DNA of 64,000 nt, taken from assembly GCF_024707505.1 (NCBI RefSeq), contig NZ_CP102604.1:2108001-2172000 (forward strand). Reading direction: 5' to 3'. Below the pieces are notes generated by a model. That model did no database searches. It worked only from the letters and a program-made list of their open reading frames with translations, and had not been told where the DNA came from. The first letter of the stretch is position 1; each line of letters begins with the position of its first letter. The translations under genes and the position numbers were made by a program. Shown here piece by piece: positions 37,099-45,065 of this stretch. The DNA comes from Pantoea sp. SOD02. Lineage in GTDB: Bacteria > Pseudomonadota > Gammaproteobacteria > Enterobacterales > Enterobacteriaceae.

Positions 37099-38463
37099 TC
37101 AACCGGCGTCAGCCACTGCTACGCTGTTGCTGCTTCCAGCTTTTAACGCCACCCATATCCCCAGCAGCCCCGCGCCCGCTAATCCCCACATCACCCATTG
37201 AAAACCTGCCGTTTCGCCGCCGGTTTGATAAATCTGCGTGGCAATCGCCAGGCCCAGCGCACCGCCGAGATTATGCAGCGTCCATGAAATGCCAATGCCC
37301 TGCGCGTGCCGGGACGCAGGTAACGCGCCGAGCGCAGCCGCAACGGAAGGCCCGAGGATAGCGCCCCAGCCTGCGCCCATCAGCACAAATGCGGTGATGA
37401 TCGGTACTAACGATGCGCTGTTGATGGTCAGCAGCAGTGCGGAAGCCGTGAGCAAGGCAAATCCCGCCGCCATCACCGGCCAACTGCTGTAACGGTCGGC
37501 AAGACGGCCTGCAAAGGGAGATATCAGCGCCATCACCAGCGTCACCGGCAGCAGCATCAGACCGAGCTGGGCGGCGTTGAAATGAAAGAGCGTCAGTAGC
37601 CTAAACGGCAGCAACATAAAGGCGGAGCAATAGAAAATCGCCAGCAGCACCGACAGTAAACAGGCGGCTGCAAAGCCGCTGTTTCGCAGCATGCGGAAGT
37701 CGATCACCGGGTGTGGCTTACGCCTTTCAATCATGACAAATGCCAGCAAAAACAGCAGCGATAACCCCAGCGCCAAAACGGCATGCCAGCTCAGCAGGCC
37801 CCAATGTGTGACGTGACTTGTCCAGATCAGCAGTGGGATCAGTGCGGCGGTCATCAGCAGCCAACCAGGCAAATCCAGCCGCGTTTCGCGATGTCTGATG
37901 GATGCCGCGATGCTGCCGCGGCAAAAAACAAAGCTCAGCAGGATGAGCGGCACATTAAGCAGAAAAACCGCGCGCCAGCCGAGCCAACTTACCAGCACGC
38001 CGCCAGCAACCGGCCCCAACGCCAGCCCCAATCCGTTAGCGGCAAACAGCAATCCTAGCGCGCCACCGCGTTTTACTTCTGGCATCGCCTCAACCAGAAT
38101 GCTGGCGCTGACGGTATACAACACCGCGCATCCCACGCCCTGTAGCAAGCGGCAGAGATTGAGCACCATCAAATCCGATGCCAATCCCGCCCCCAACGAC
38201 GTTGCGCCGAAGAGCAGCATTCCGGCATATAAAATTCGCCGTGCGCCGAAGCGTTCCGCCAACCTGGCCGACATCACCATGCAGCAGCACAGCGCCATAA
38301 CGAAGAGCGTCATCGCCCACTGCACGCTGGCGAGATCGCTGTGAAAGTGGTGCTGAATCGCCGGCAATGCGGTATTGACGATAGTGAAATCAATACAGCC
38401 GAGAAAACTGGCCAGACAGATACCGATTTGTAGGCGGATTAAGGTTGCCGGAGAAGTTGTCAT
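37099..38463 (-). CDS. MFS drug-efflux transporter, DHA2 (EmrB/QacA-like) family
   Basis: The product is 454 residues with 13-14 predicted helices. Motif D1 at helix 1 (SFLGCIDFTIVNTALPAI) and motif C (GLALGPVAGGVLV) in helix 5 are features of drug:H+ antiporters of the 14-helix group. It is likely an inner-membrane exporter of hydrophobic toxic compounds. It is divergent from a LysR gene over 107 bases, which probably controls it. There is no membrane-fusion partner beside it. Confidence 0.88.
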   Translation of the reverse strand: MTTSPATLIRLQIGICLASFLGCIDFTIVNTALPAIQHHFHSDLASVQWAMTLFVMALCCCMVMSARLAERFGARRILYAGMLLFGATSLGAGLASDLMVLNLCRLLQGVGCAVLYTVSASILVEAMPEVKRGGALGLLFAANGLGLALGPVAGGVLVSWLGWRAVFLLNVPLILLSFVFCRGSIAASIRHRETRLDLPGWLLMTAALIPLLIWTSHVTHWGLLSWHAVLALGLSLLFLLAFVMIERRKPHPVIDFRMLRNSGFAAACLLSVLLAIFYCSAFMLLPFRLLTLFHFNAAQLGLMLLPVTLVMALISPFAGRLADRYSSWPVMAAGFALLTASALLLTINSASLVPIITAFVLMGAGWGAILGPSVAAALGALPASRHAQGIGISWTLHNLGGALGLAIATQIYQTGGETAGFQWVMWGLAGAGLLGIWVALKAGSSNSVAVADAG

Positions 38464-38570
38464 GCGAGGCTCCTGATGCGTAAATCGCTAGCCTGACACG
38501 AATTAAATTCTCCAGTTACGCTAATTATTCGCCATACTGACGAATTAAAATCGCCAGAGAAGATCGTATC

Positions 38571-39479
38571 ATGATTAACACCGACAGGCTGAACAGCATC
38601 CGGGCCTTTGTGCAGGCCGCGCAGGCGGGAGGATTTAGTCTGGCTGCTGAGCAACTGGGCTTGTCGCGCTCCACGGTAGGGAAAGCCGTTGCCCGACTAG
38701 AATCGCGCCTGCAGGTGAAATTGTTCCAGCGCACCACTCGTTCACTGTCGCTCACCAGCGAAGGCGAACGCTTTTATCACGACTGTCTGCAGATCCTTGC
38801 CAGCCTCGACGCGGCGGAAAATCGCCTGATGGCACACGCCAGTGAAGCCACAGGCCAGCTGCGCGTTGCGGCTCCGCCTTTGCTGGGCGAAAAATGGGTG
38901 ATGCCGGTGTTGCTTCCTCTGACTCAGAGATGGCAAGGACTGGCGCTAGATGTGCGGCTTTCAACCCAGCGCATTGACCTTGCTGCAGAAGGCGTCGATC
39001 TCGCCATCCGCATCGGCGCGCCCGGAAACCACGCCGATCTCACCGCGCGACTGATCGGCCAGCAGCCGCTGCTGTTGTGCGCTGCGCCTGCACTATTAAA
39101 AGCCGCTACACCGCCGATTCGGCTGGAGGAGTTAGCCCATTTTCCGCATCTGACATTACTGGAACAGGGACGTTCTCAACCGTGGCTGCTTAAAAACTCG
39201 CAGGATGAGAACGTTTACTGGCAGCCAGACGAGCGGTTGCGCTTCAGCAGTATGAGTGCGGTTTACGCCGCAACGCTGGAGGGTTATGGCATCGCGCAAC
39301 TGCCACGCTGGCTGGTCAGTCGGGATATTGAGGACAAAAAACTGATTGAGGTATTGCCGGAGACGCGTAGCAACAGCCTGCCGATTTATGCTGTGTGGTT
39401 GAAAACCGCCGCGATGCCGCAGCGGTTAAGATGTGCGATTGATGCGCTAAAAGAAGCCTTTGCCCGGCAGCCACTGTAA
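38571..39479 (+). CDS. LysR-type regulator of the adjacent DHA2 exporter
   Basis: The product is 302 residues. The winged helix-turn-helix is at about residues 6-65 (RLNSIRAFVQAAQAGGFSLAAEQLGLSRSTVGKAVARLE in part), followed by the effector domain, with the CrgA-like features AEGVDLAIRIG and the C-terminal PRWLVS. It is divergent from the exporter gene. The AAAATCGCCAGAG before the ATG gives a poor ribosome-binding site. The inducer is unknown. Confidence 0.87.
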   Translation: MINTDRLNSIRAFVQAAQAGGFSLAAEQLGLSRSTVGKAVARLESRLQVKLFQRTTRSLSLTSEGERFYHDCLQILASLDAAENRLMAHASEATGQLRVAAPPLLGEKWVMPVLLPLTQRWQGLALDVRLSTQRIDLAAEGVDLAIRIGAPGNHADLTARLIGQQPLLLCAAPALLKAATPPIRLEELAHFPHLTLLEQGRSQPWLLKNSQDENVYWQPDERLRFSSMSAVYAATLEGYGIAQLPRWLVSRDIEDKKLIEVLPETRSNSLPIYAVWLKTAAMPQRLRCAIDALKEAFARQPL

Positions 39480-39492
39480 AAAACAAGTCGAT

Positions 39493-39828
39493 TTACTTAC
39501 GCAGCCACTGCCCATTGATGCCGCGCACATACTCGCCGCTACCCGCGCGATTCACCAGCTTCTCGCCGGCAATGCGCGCCACTTCGCTGGCGCTCAGGTT
39601 ATTTTGCTGTGCCACACGCTGATACTGCTGCAGGCGGCCATCGTTGATGCGTTTGACCAGCGCCAGCGTCTCTTCGTCCTGCTGACGCGGCGCCACATAG
39701 CCGCTGAGCGTTTCGCCCACGCGCCCTTGTTGACGCGCCTCATCCAGCGTGAGCGCCCAGGCAGAAGGCATCAGCAGAAGCGCCGCCAGCAGCGCGATTC
39801 CCTTGCGTTTCATCATGCTTCTCCTCAA
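39493..39828 (-). CDS. ydbL: YdbL, periplasmic chaperone-like protein (DUF1318)
   Basis: The product is 111 residues. The signal peptide ends PSAWA/LTLDEA, and a DUF1318 domain follows (ARQQGRVGETLSGYVAPR...EVARIAGEKL). In E. coli YdbL works with YnbE and YdbH and limits YnbE multimer formation. The start overlaps the ynbE stop by ATGA, so the three genes are translationally coupled in the order ydbH-ynbE-ydbL. Confidence 0.94.
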   Translation of the reverse strand: MRRSMMKRKGIALLAALLLMPSAWALTLDEARQQGRVGETLSGYVAPRQQDEETLALVKRINDGRLQQYQRVAQQNNLSASEVARIAGEKLVNRAGSGEYVRGINGQWLRK

Positions 39829-40013
39829 AACAGTCCGCTCTGATTCTTCAGCAGCGCTTCCACATCTTTATCCACCTTGATGTGAATCTCATGCTCAATT
39901 TTGACGTTCATATTGATGGTGATCGGCTCTTTTGGCGCCGCAACTTCAATGCGCGGCACGCAGCCAATCAGTGGCAGCCAGGCTGCCAGCACCAGTAATG
40001 CCCTGAGGCTCAT
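39825..40013 (-). CDS. ynbE: YnbE outer-membrane lipoprotein
   Basis: The product is 62 residues with a lipoprotein signal ending LPLIGC, so Cys18 is acylated. The mature part has alternating hydrophobic/charged beta-strand sequence (ITINMNVKIEHEIHIKVD). E. coli YnbE stacks by beta-strands and joins YdbH to form a bridge for phospholipid transport to the outer membrane. It overlaps both neighbours by four bases. Confidence 0.95.
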   Translation of the reverse strand: MSLRALLVLAAWLPLIGCVPRIEVAAPKEPITINMNVKIEHEIHIKVDKDVEALLKNQSGLF

Positions 40014-42628
40014 GGTTGGGGATCCTTCTTCGAGGGTAAGGTGGCATTTTGCTCCACCCAGGATTGCAAATTATCGCCGAAGCGCAGGCTGCGCCACAGC
40101 TGGAACAGATTTTCCTGATGCCGGTAGTTCAGATTAACGGTCTGACGGCGGTTGCTGAACTGGCTCACGCCTTTCACTTCTGACTGCATGATCAGATTGC
40201 CGAAGTTATCCAGATCGATAGTGGCCCACGAGCGCGAGATTTCCATGTAGCGCAGCCAATCCAGCGCCGCGCCAGCCGCAAAGTTATTGCTGACAATGGC
40301 ATCCGCCATATCTTTATCCAGCCGGAAGGTCAGCGGACCGCTGTTGGCGATCCAGCCCTTTTCAATCAGCCATTGTGGATTGTTTATCCACAGCGGCAAC
40401 TCGCCATTGACCTTGCCGGACATGGCAAATTGCTTGGGTTTAATCGCGCTGACCAGCTTGCTGAGATTGATCTCTTTCAGCGAGACGCGCGCCGCTTCAT
40501 GCTGCGGCATACGCAGCTCGGGCATGCTGACGTGTCCGCCTAACAGATCAAGATTGACGTTGCTAAGCGTTAACGGCTGGCGCTCCTGCCACGGATAGTG
40601 ACCTTGCAAATCAGCGGTGATGTTTTGCAGCGAGAACTGATTTTTCACTTCGGCGATACGCAGTGAAACCGGTCCGCGCCGTCCAAGCTGCCATTGATGA
40701 TCCTTCAGGTGGAACGGCAGCGAGAAATCGATACCGTTGATTTCACTGTCCGGCATCCACAGGCTGCCGTTTTTCACCGTCCAGTGACCGCCCGCTTCGA
40801 AGCCCTGCTCGCTGGCCGCCGAGAATGCCACCTGCGCGCGCAATTCACCCGACTGAATACGCATCTTCAAATCGCTGCTGAGCAGCGGCTGGAACACCGT
40901 CAATGACTGCGCTGGCCACCAGGCTTCGCCACGCAGACGTTCGCCGTCCCAGCGGCCATGCACGCGTACCGGACCAATATTCTGCGCCGTTAGCTGACCG
41001 CGCCAGATAAACTGGCTGGGATCGCTGCCTTTGGCTTCAAAATTGAGTTCTGATGGCGGCAGCCAGCCGCCGTAGCTGAATTGGGTTTGACCCGACTTTA
41101 GCGTGAAGCCGCCGTTAAACGCCGGATGATCCGGATCACGCTGCCAGCGCACCGGCGCGTTGAGCGTCAGGCGCGGTTTAGCGACTTGCACCATGCCATA
41201 CGCCAGCTGATCGAAACCGGTATTCAGCGTGTCGAGGCTGATCAAGGTGTCCTGCCAACTGCCCGTGCCCTTCACGTCCCATTTGGCAGAGAGCGGCTCG
41301 ATCTGACCGTCCCCCCAATAACGCCAGTTCCACACGCCGCTGTCCGGCCAGAAATCGCTGGCGCGCCCATCGAGATGCAACCTGAAGCGACCAAAGCTGG
41401 GATCGTGTGCCTTGAGGATCGCCTGCAGGCGACCATTAATGCCGCGCGACGCCACCGTCACGCCCGCCAACGGCCAGCGCGCTTCATCCACTTCCAGCGT
41501 TGAGAGCAAGCGCCCGCGCAAACGCAGCAGCGCGCCCTGCTTCAGGCTCAACTGCGGATCGGTGAGCACGCCGTGCAGCAAGCCGGGCATGCTGCCAAAC
41601 AGCTGCAGATCGGCGAATTTGCTCTCACCGGTCAACTGGAACGGCAAAGCGCTGTCGACCATGCTCAGTTTGCCGGGGCCGACGCTCAATACCAGATTGC
41701 CTTTGCCGCCGCGCCCTTGCGTCAGCAGATTGAATCGCCCGCTGACCAGCGTGTTTTCCAGCCCTTGCTGCCAGTTTTCCAGCGTCACTGCCATGCCGCC
41801 CGACAGTGGCTGATCGGCCTGCGGCCAGCGCCATTGGCCTTGCGTAATACGAATCAGCCGCTCGTCGACCTGCCACGGCACCTGCAGCAGCGGCCGATCG
41901 TCATCCTGCTGCTTCACCGTCAAGGTGCCTTGCTGTTGCTGCCAGTTAAGCGTTAGCGCCAGCGGCTGCGGCCACTGCACAACATTGAGATCGGCACTGA
42001 GTTCGCCCGCCACCGGCAAGCCATCGGCAAAAGTTGGCAAAGTGACATCGCCATGCAGATTGAGCGGTTTGGGGAGTAGAGGATGACTGAGCTGGAGCTG
42101 GGCAATCTGCAGCAACTGACCTTGCAAACGCGCATCCACATTGAGGTTGTCGCCCTGATAATGCAGCTGCTGCACATCTTTATCTAAGGTGAGATCGAAA
42201 CGACCGGCATATTGCTGCCACGGCAGAATGGTGATTTTTTGCAGATGCACATCGGCGCCAGGCAACATCTTCTGCCAGTCGGCCAGGCTGCGCGGCGCAC
42301 CGCTGGCTTCGCTGTGCGGCAGCGATTGCAGGCAGTCGCTGTTAAGTTGCACTTCACCGGCGCTGAGCTGCCAGCGCTTTTGCTGCCAGCCAAGCGCCGC
42401 ATCGCTGACGTTTGCCAGTTCACAATCGCCCGCCAGATAACGCACCGCCGGGAAATGCAGTGCACCTTGCTGCCAGCGCGGCGTGCCGTTGAGTTCCACG
42501 CGGGTATTTGCGGGCAGCCAGATACCGGCCAGACGCGGCAACCATTGCGTCAGCGTCAGCAGCAATCCCAATAGCAGCAGTATCAGCGCCAGCAGCGCAG
42601 CAAGTGTTCGGCGAAGGCCACGCGTCAT
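40010..42628 (-). CDS. ydbH: YdbH, AsmA-like intermembrane lipid transport protein
   Basis: The product is 872 residues (E. coli 879). A single N-terminal membrane anchor (about 8-28, very Leu-rich) is followed by a long periplasmic beta-taco/AsmA-like region and a C-terminal DctA-YdbH domain (MADAIVSNNFAAGAALDWLRYMEIS onward in part). YdbH is partly redundant with TamB and YhdP in moving phospholipids between the inner and outer membranes. It is the first gene of ydbH-ynbE-ydbL and is divergent from ldhA. Confidence 0.95.
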   Translation of the reverse strand: MTRGLRRTLAALLALILLLLGLLLTLTQWLPRLAGIWLPANTRVELNGTPRWQQGALHFPAVRYLAGDCELANVSDAALGWQQKRWQLSAGEVQLNSDCLQSLPHSEASGAPRSLADWQKMLPGADVHLQKITILPWQQYAGRFDLTLDKDVQQLHYQGDNLNVDARLQGQLLQIAQLQLSHPLLPKPLNLHGDVTLPTFADGLPVAGELSADLNVVQWPQPLALTLNWQQQQGTLTVKQQDDDRPLLQVPWQVDERLIRITQGQWRWPQADQPLSGGMAVTLENWQQGLENTLVSGRFNLLTQGRGGKGNLVLSVGPGKLSMVDSALPFQLTGESKFADLQLFGSMPGLLHGVLTDPQLSLKQGALLRLRGRLLSTLEVDEARWPLAGVTVASRGINGRLQAILKAHDPSFGRFRLHLDGRASDFWPDSGVWNWRYWGDGQIEPLSAKWDVKGTGSWQDTLISLDTLNTGFDQLAYGMVQVAKPRLTLNAPVRWQRDPDHPAFNGGFTLKSGQTQFSYGGWLPPSELNFEAKGSDPSQFIWRGQLTAQNIGPVRVHGRWDGERLRGEAWWPAQSLTVFQPLLSSDLKMRIQSGELRAQVAFSAASEQGFEAGGHWTVKNGSLWMPDSEINGIDFSLPFHLKDHQWQLGRRGPVSLRIAEVKNQFSLQNITADLQGHYPWQERQPLTLSNVNLDLLGGHVSMPELRMPQHEAARVSLKEINLSKLVSAIKPKQFAMSGKVNGELPLWINNPQWLIEKGWIANSGPLTFRLDKDMADAIVSNNFAAGAALDWLRYMEISRSWATIDLDNFGNLIMQSEVKGVSQFSNRRQTVNLNYRHQENLFQLWRSLRFGDNLQSWVEQNATLPSKKDPQP

Positions 42629-42799
42629 GGCAGTTAACGTTCCTGTTCTTTACACAATCCTGACGAGGAGCCAAATGATGGCATGTTACGTCCGGCAAAT
42701 GAAGGTGTTAGCGACATAGTCTGGCTGAAGAACAGCAAAATGACGCGGAAAACGTTATCCTGTTGTGATACCGACGTTGCATTTTTCAGGAGCGAAACA

Positions 42800-43792
42800 A
42801 TGAAAGTTGCGGTTTACAGCACCAAGCATTACGACCAGAAATACCTTGAACACGTCAACAGCAGCTACGGATTTGAGCTGCAGTTTTTTGACTTCCTGCT
42901 GACACCGGCGACGGCGAAAAACGCCGCGGGCTGTGATGCGGTGTGTATTTTCGTCAACGATGATGCCAGCAAAGAGGTGCTGGAAGAGTTGGCGGCGCTG
43001 GGCGTGAAGCACATTGCGCTGCGCTGTGCCGGTTTCAATAACGTCGATCTCGCGGCGGCGAAAGCGCTGGGCTTAAACGTGGTGCGCGTTCCGGCGTATT
43101 CACCGGAAGCGGTGGCCGAACATGCGGTTGGCCTGATGATGACGCTGAACCGTCGCATTCACCGCGCCTATCAACGCACGCGCGACGCCAACTTCTCGCT
43201 GGATGGTTTAACCGGCTTCAACATGCACAACAAAACTGCGGGCGTGGTCGGGACCGGCAAGATTGGTATCGCAGCGATGCGAATCCTCAAAGGATTTGGC
43301 ATGCGCCTGTTGGCATTCGATCCCTATCCAAGCCAGGCGGCGCTGGAGCTGGGCGCGGAGTATGTCGATCTCAAAACGCTGTTCGCTGAAGCCGATGTGA
43401 TTACATTGCACTGTCCGCTCACGCCGGAAAACCACCATCTGCTTAACGCCCAAGCGTTCAGCCAAATGAAAGATGGCGTGATGATCATCAACACCAGCCG
43501 TGGCGGTTTGATTGATTCACAGGCAGCGATCGATGCGCTTAAACAGCAGAAGATTGGTTCGTTGGGGATGGATGTATACGAAAACGAGCGCGATCTGTTC
43601 TTTGAAGACAAATCGAATGACGTGATTCAGGATGATGTGTTCCGTCGTCTGTCGGCCTGTCACAACGTGCTGTTCACCGGCCATCAGGCTTTCCTGACCG
43701 CCGAAGCATTGACAGCGATTTCAGAAACCACGCTCAGCAACTTGCAGCAGTTGGAACGCGGCGAAACCAGCCCGAATCAGGTTACTGCTTAA
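42800..43792 (+). CDS. ldhA: D-lactate dehydrogenase (NADH), fermentative
   Basis: The product is 330 residues (E. coli 329), of the D-2-hydroxyacid dehydrogenase family. The NAD-binding GTGKIG is at 151-156; catalytic Arg234 (NTSRGG), Glu263 (YENE) and His295 (TGHQAF) are present. It reduces pyruvate to D-lactate during fermentation, allosterically activated by pyruvate in E. coli. The ATG at 42800 has AGGAG at 42788-42792; a longer frame from 42683 is not part of the protein. Confidence 0.97.
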   Translation: MKVAVYSTKHYDQKYLEHVNSSYGFELQFFDFLLTPATAKNAAGCDAVCIFVNDDASKEVLEELAALGVKHIALRCAGFNNVDLAAAKALGLNVVRVPAYSPEAVAEHAVGLMMTLNRRIHRAYQRTRDANFSLDGLTGFNMHNKTAGVVGTGKIGIAAMRILKGFGMRLLAFDPYPSQAALELGAEYVDLKTLFAEADVITLHCPLTPENHHLLNAQAFSQMKDGVMIINTSRGGLIDSQAAIDALKQQKIGSLGMDVYENERDLFFEDKSNDVIQDDVFRRLSACHNVLFTGHQAFLTAEALTAISETTLSNLQQLERGETSPNQVTA

Positions 43793-43808
43793 TCCTTCTG
43801 CGCCTGCC

Positions 43809-44081
43809 TTAGCGGGCGCAGCTTCCACCCATCAGCGCCTGTTCGTCACAGCGACGACCATTAGCCAACTGGCACATACCGATGCGTGAGCCGTCTAACT
43901 GACGCGAAAACGCCAGCGATCCCCCGGCATTACTACAATTCACTTCAGCCATTGATGACATCACAACGCGCGGTTGTACGTGGGCGGCAGTAGCTTGTTG
44001 TGGCGGTTCGTTATCACTGTTGCTGCTGCAGGCAGAAAGTAACAAGGTGGCGCCAGCCAGCAGGAAGAGAGCGGCTTTCAT
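43809..44081 (-). CDS. ydbJ: YdbJ-like DUF333 lipoprotein
   Basis: The product is 90 residues. The lipoprotein signal ends LLLSAC (Cys18 acylated), a Ser/Asn/Pro linker follows, then a DUF333 domain (NCSNAGGSLAFSRQLDGSRIGMCQLANGRRCDE in part) with four Cys that may form disulphides. Position between ldhA and nifJ favours YdbJ over the related YoaF; hslJ, which sits here in E. coli, is absent. The function is unknown. GGAG precedes the ATG at 44081. Confidence 0.88.
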   Translation of the reverse strand: MKAALFLLAGATLLLSACSSNSDNEPPQQATAAHVQPRVVMSSMAEVNCSNAGGSLAFSRQLDGSRIGMCQLANGRRCDEQALMGGSCAR

Positions 44082-44267
44082 CGATGAGGCTCCGGGGAAT
44101 GAGCGAAAAAGTCGCACCAGAATATGTCAGGTGCGGTGAGGGATCGATAGGCGACACAGCTTTTTACAAAATTTAATTTCATTGTTTACAAGCAGAATTA
44201 TCCTGTTTGAGATATTTCCGCCCTTTTCACCCGGCGGATTGTTTGTTTATCAACCACTAAGGAGAGA

Positions 44268-44927
44268 ATGATGTTGACGGATATGCTGATCCGCATCGCG
44301 TTAGCCGGGATTCTCGGCGGACTGATTGGCCTGGAACGGCAGCTGCGCGCCAAAGAGGCCGGTTTGCGCACCCATATTCTGGTCGGTATCGGCAGCGCGA
44401 TGTTTATGCTGGTATCGAAATATGGCTTTGCCGATATGTTAGTCAGCGATCATGTAGCGCTCGATCCCAGCCGTATTGCGGCGCAGGTGGTGAGCGGCAT
44501 GGGCTTTCTTGGTGCCGGTACCATCATTATTCAGAAGCAAGTGGTGAAAGGTCTTACCACCGCCGCCGGTTTATGGGTTACTGCGGCGATTGGTCTGGTG
44601 ATCGGTAGCGGCATGTATGAAATCGGCATTTATGGCACCGTGCTGGCGCTGGTGGTGCTGGAGACGTTTCGTCGCATCAGTCACTGGCTGATTGGCCGTC
44701 ATCATACGCTGCTGGTGCATCTCAAACCGAAAAGCGTGCCGCTGGTGTTGCTGGTGCTGCAGCGTGAGAATGTGCGCTACGGCCATATCGCCGTGGTGAA
44801 CCGTGATGAAGAGATTGGCCTATGCGAATTAAGCGTAGAGGTGACATTGTCACGACGCACACCAATGCACAACATCTATGACAAAGTGATGGAAATCAAA
44901 GGCGTTCAGTCGCTAGAGATGATGTAA
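44268..44927 (+). CDS. MgtC/SapB-family inner-membrane protein
   Basis: The product is 219 residues. About five N-terminal helices carry the MgtC family signature (GGLIGLERQLRAKEAGLRTHILVGIGSAMF in part, then GMGFLGAGTI and KGLTTAAGLWVTAAIGL). A cytoplasmic ACT-like C-terminal domain spans about 150-219. It could belong to the YhiD branch or be a true MgtC (virulence and low-Mg growth); the absence of mgtB next door favours a YhiD-like role. AAGGAGAGA precedes ATG 44268; ATG 44271 is equally possible. Confidence 0.88.
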   Translation: MMLTDMLIRIALAGILGGLIGLERQLRAKEAGLRTHILVGIGSAMFMLVSKYGFADMLVSDHVALDPSRIAAQVVSGMGFLGAGTIIIQKQVVKGLTTAAGLWVTAAIGLVIGSGMYEIGIYGTVLALVVLETFRRISHWLIGRHHTLLVHLKPKSVPLVLLVLQRENVRYGHIAVVNRDEEIGLCELSVEVTLSRRTPMHNIYDKVMEIKGVQSLEMM

Positions 44928-45019
44928 AAATCAGCAATGTTAGATTCCGGTGCGCTGCCATCTCGCAAGCACACAGATGAAAAAGTCGCTTCAGAGCCCT
45001 TTGCTAAACTGAACTGATA

Positions 45020-45048
45020 ACCCCCGTAAATTTTGCGGGTTTCTCAGC
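45020..45048 (+). terminator. Hairpin before nifJ (mgtC-like terminator or nifJ leader)
   Basis: AACCCCCGTAAA and TTTTGCGGGTT pair imperfectly and are followed by TCTCA, about 20 bases before the nifJ ATG. It may end the mgtC-like transcript or lie in the nifJ leader; a -10-like TAAACT sits just upstream. Confidence 0.4.
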
Positions 45049-45065
45049 GTAGCAAAGGACGATTT

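Noticed and set aside
42683..42799. N-terminal extension of ldhA
   Set aside because: Family N-termini begin MKVAVYSTK, and AGGAG lies right before that ATG; the upstream codons are fortuitous.
44928..45065. MicC sRNA, which lies upstream of nifJ (ydbK) in E. coli
   Set aside because: The gap before nifJ here is 138 bases and shows no MicC-like 5-prime seed or its terminator.
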